Position numbers and translations under genes: made by a program
Shown: positions 14,988 through 15,307 of the stretch, in pieces
How the letters are laid out: the number at the start of each line of letters is the position of its first letter
Numbering within the stretch: position 1 is the first letter of the stretch
Source: Gammaproteobacteria bacterium HGW-Gammaproteobacteria-14
GTDB taxonomy: Bacteria; Pseudomonadota; Gammaproteobacteria; Pseudomonadales; Alcanivoracaceae
NCBI GenBank assembly: GCA_002840115.1
Contig: PGZG01000018.1
Span: forward strand, 1-15,307
DNA length: 15,307 nucleotides
Direction: 5' to 3'
Notes under the pieces: generated by a model
Databases searched by the model: none
Told to the model about the DNA's origin: nothing
Seen by the model: the letters and a program-made list of their open reading frames with translations, nothing else

Positions 14988-15302
14988 ATGACCCTCACCC
15001 CGCAGGACCGCAAACGCCTGAAAGCCGTCGGTCATCATCTGAATGCGATTCTGATCTTTGGCGACAAAGGCCTTAGCGAGGGTTTTGTCGAGGAGCTGAA
15101 CCTGCGCCTTGAGGACCACGAGCTAATCAAGGTACGGGTCAATGCCGAGACTCGCGAAGATCGCCGCGAGATCGTCACCGCCCTGTGTGAAAGCGGCGAG
15201 TGTGAGCTGGTTCAACTCATCGGCAAGATTGCTCTGCTGTATCGCCCGGCAAAAAGACCTAATCCCAAGCTGTCCAACCTGTTACGCGTCGCCGCTCGCT
15301 GA
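14988..15302 (+). CDS. yhbY: Ribosome assembly RNA-binding protein YhbY (CRM domain)
   Basis: YhbY is a small single-domain CRM (CRS1-YhbY) protein that associates with pre-50S ribosomal particles. The 104-residue product has the fold signature: an N-terminal basic helix, the GDKG loop (25-28; GxxG in the family), HELIKVRVNAE (43-53) and the conserved VQLIGKIALLYRPAK (74-88). E. coli YhbY is 97 residues and aligns over nearly the full length, with a slightly longer basic tail here. The ATG at 14988 has GGAG 6 nt upstream. It is the only plus-strand gene seen, divergent from rlmE as in E. coli and Pseudomonas, which links it functionally to the rRNA methylation gene. Its stop codon lies inside a stem-loop at the window edge. 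Confidence 0.96.
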   Translation: MTLTPQDRKRLKAVGHHLNAILIFGDKGLSEGFVEELNLRLEDHELIKVRVNAETREDRREIVTALCESGECELVQLIGKIALLYRPAKRPNPKLSNLLRVAAR

Positions 15303-15307
15303 GCGGC
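15291..15307 (+). terminator. Probable yhbY terminator stem, cut by window end
   Basis: GCCGCTC pairs perfectly with GAGCGGC around a 3-nt loop, spanning the yhbY stop codon and ending at the last base of the window. The position and GC-rich stem suggest an intrinsic terminator. The T run needed to confirm this would lie outside. Confidence 0.5.

Overview
The window is a conserved gammaproteobacterial housekeeping cluster, read almost entirely on the minus strand. In transcription order it is rlmE, ftsH, folP, glmM, tpiA, secG, tRNA-Leu(GAG), initiator tRNA-fMet, rimP, nusA, infB, rbfA, truB, rpsO and pnp (cut by the left edge). yhbY diverges on the plus strand at the right end. The order matches the one I know from Pseudomonas, and most of the proteins resemble their E. 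coli counterparts. The moderately GC-rich DNA, the sequences and the synteny suggest a marine-type gammaproteobacterium in the Pseudomonadales/Cellvibrionales sphere. The genus is not determined and this placement is inference.

Region by region: 14988-15302 (+) is yhbY, ending in a stem-loop that runs off the window. Across a 101-bp divergent gap, 14886 down to 8866 (-) holds rRNA methylation (rlmE), membrane proteolysis (ftsH), folate synthesis (folP), amino-sugar synthesis (glmM), glycolysis (tpiA) and protein export (secG). ftsH/folP and folP/glmM overlap by 1 and 4 nt. tRNA-Leu(GAG) follows secG and ends at a strong intrinsic terminator. The stretch 8240-8749 has no intact gene. It carries a 116-bp palindromic element with 33-bp arms, a near-consensus sigma70 promoter with a 17-bp spacer, and a decayed, internally inverted second copy of tRNA-fMet. 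The intact tRNA-fMet (8163-8239) follows. Two intrinsic terminators, the first enclosed in a long double-stranded stem, then separate it from rimP.

From 7994 down to the left edge lies the translation/transcription module: rimP and rbfA (30S maturation), nusA (elongation and termination), infB (IF2), truB (tRNA pseudouridine 55), rpsO (S15) and pnp (RNA decay). The rpsO and pnp leaders both contain inverted repeats where autogenous control acts in E. coli, and an intrinsic terminator separates the two genes.

All protein genes look intact and ordinary for their families. For infB, nusA, secG, tpiA and truB the ribosome-binding sites and homology place the start inside the longest reading frame. 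I found no new multi-gene system, phage, IS transposase or CRISPR array. The unusual content lies in the non-coding DNA around the tRNA genes: the inverted tRNA-fMet relic, an initiator tRNA with an apparent U1:U72 mismatch, the palindromic element, and the stem and double terminator ahead of rimP-nusA-infB.
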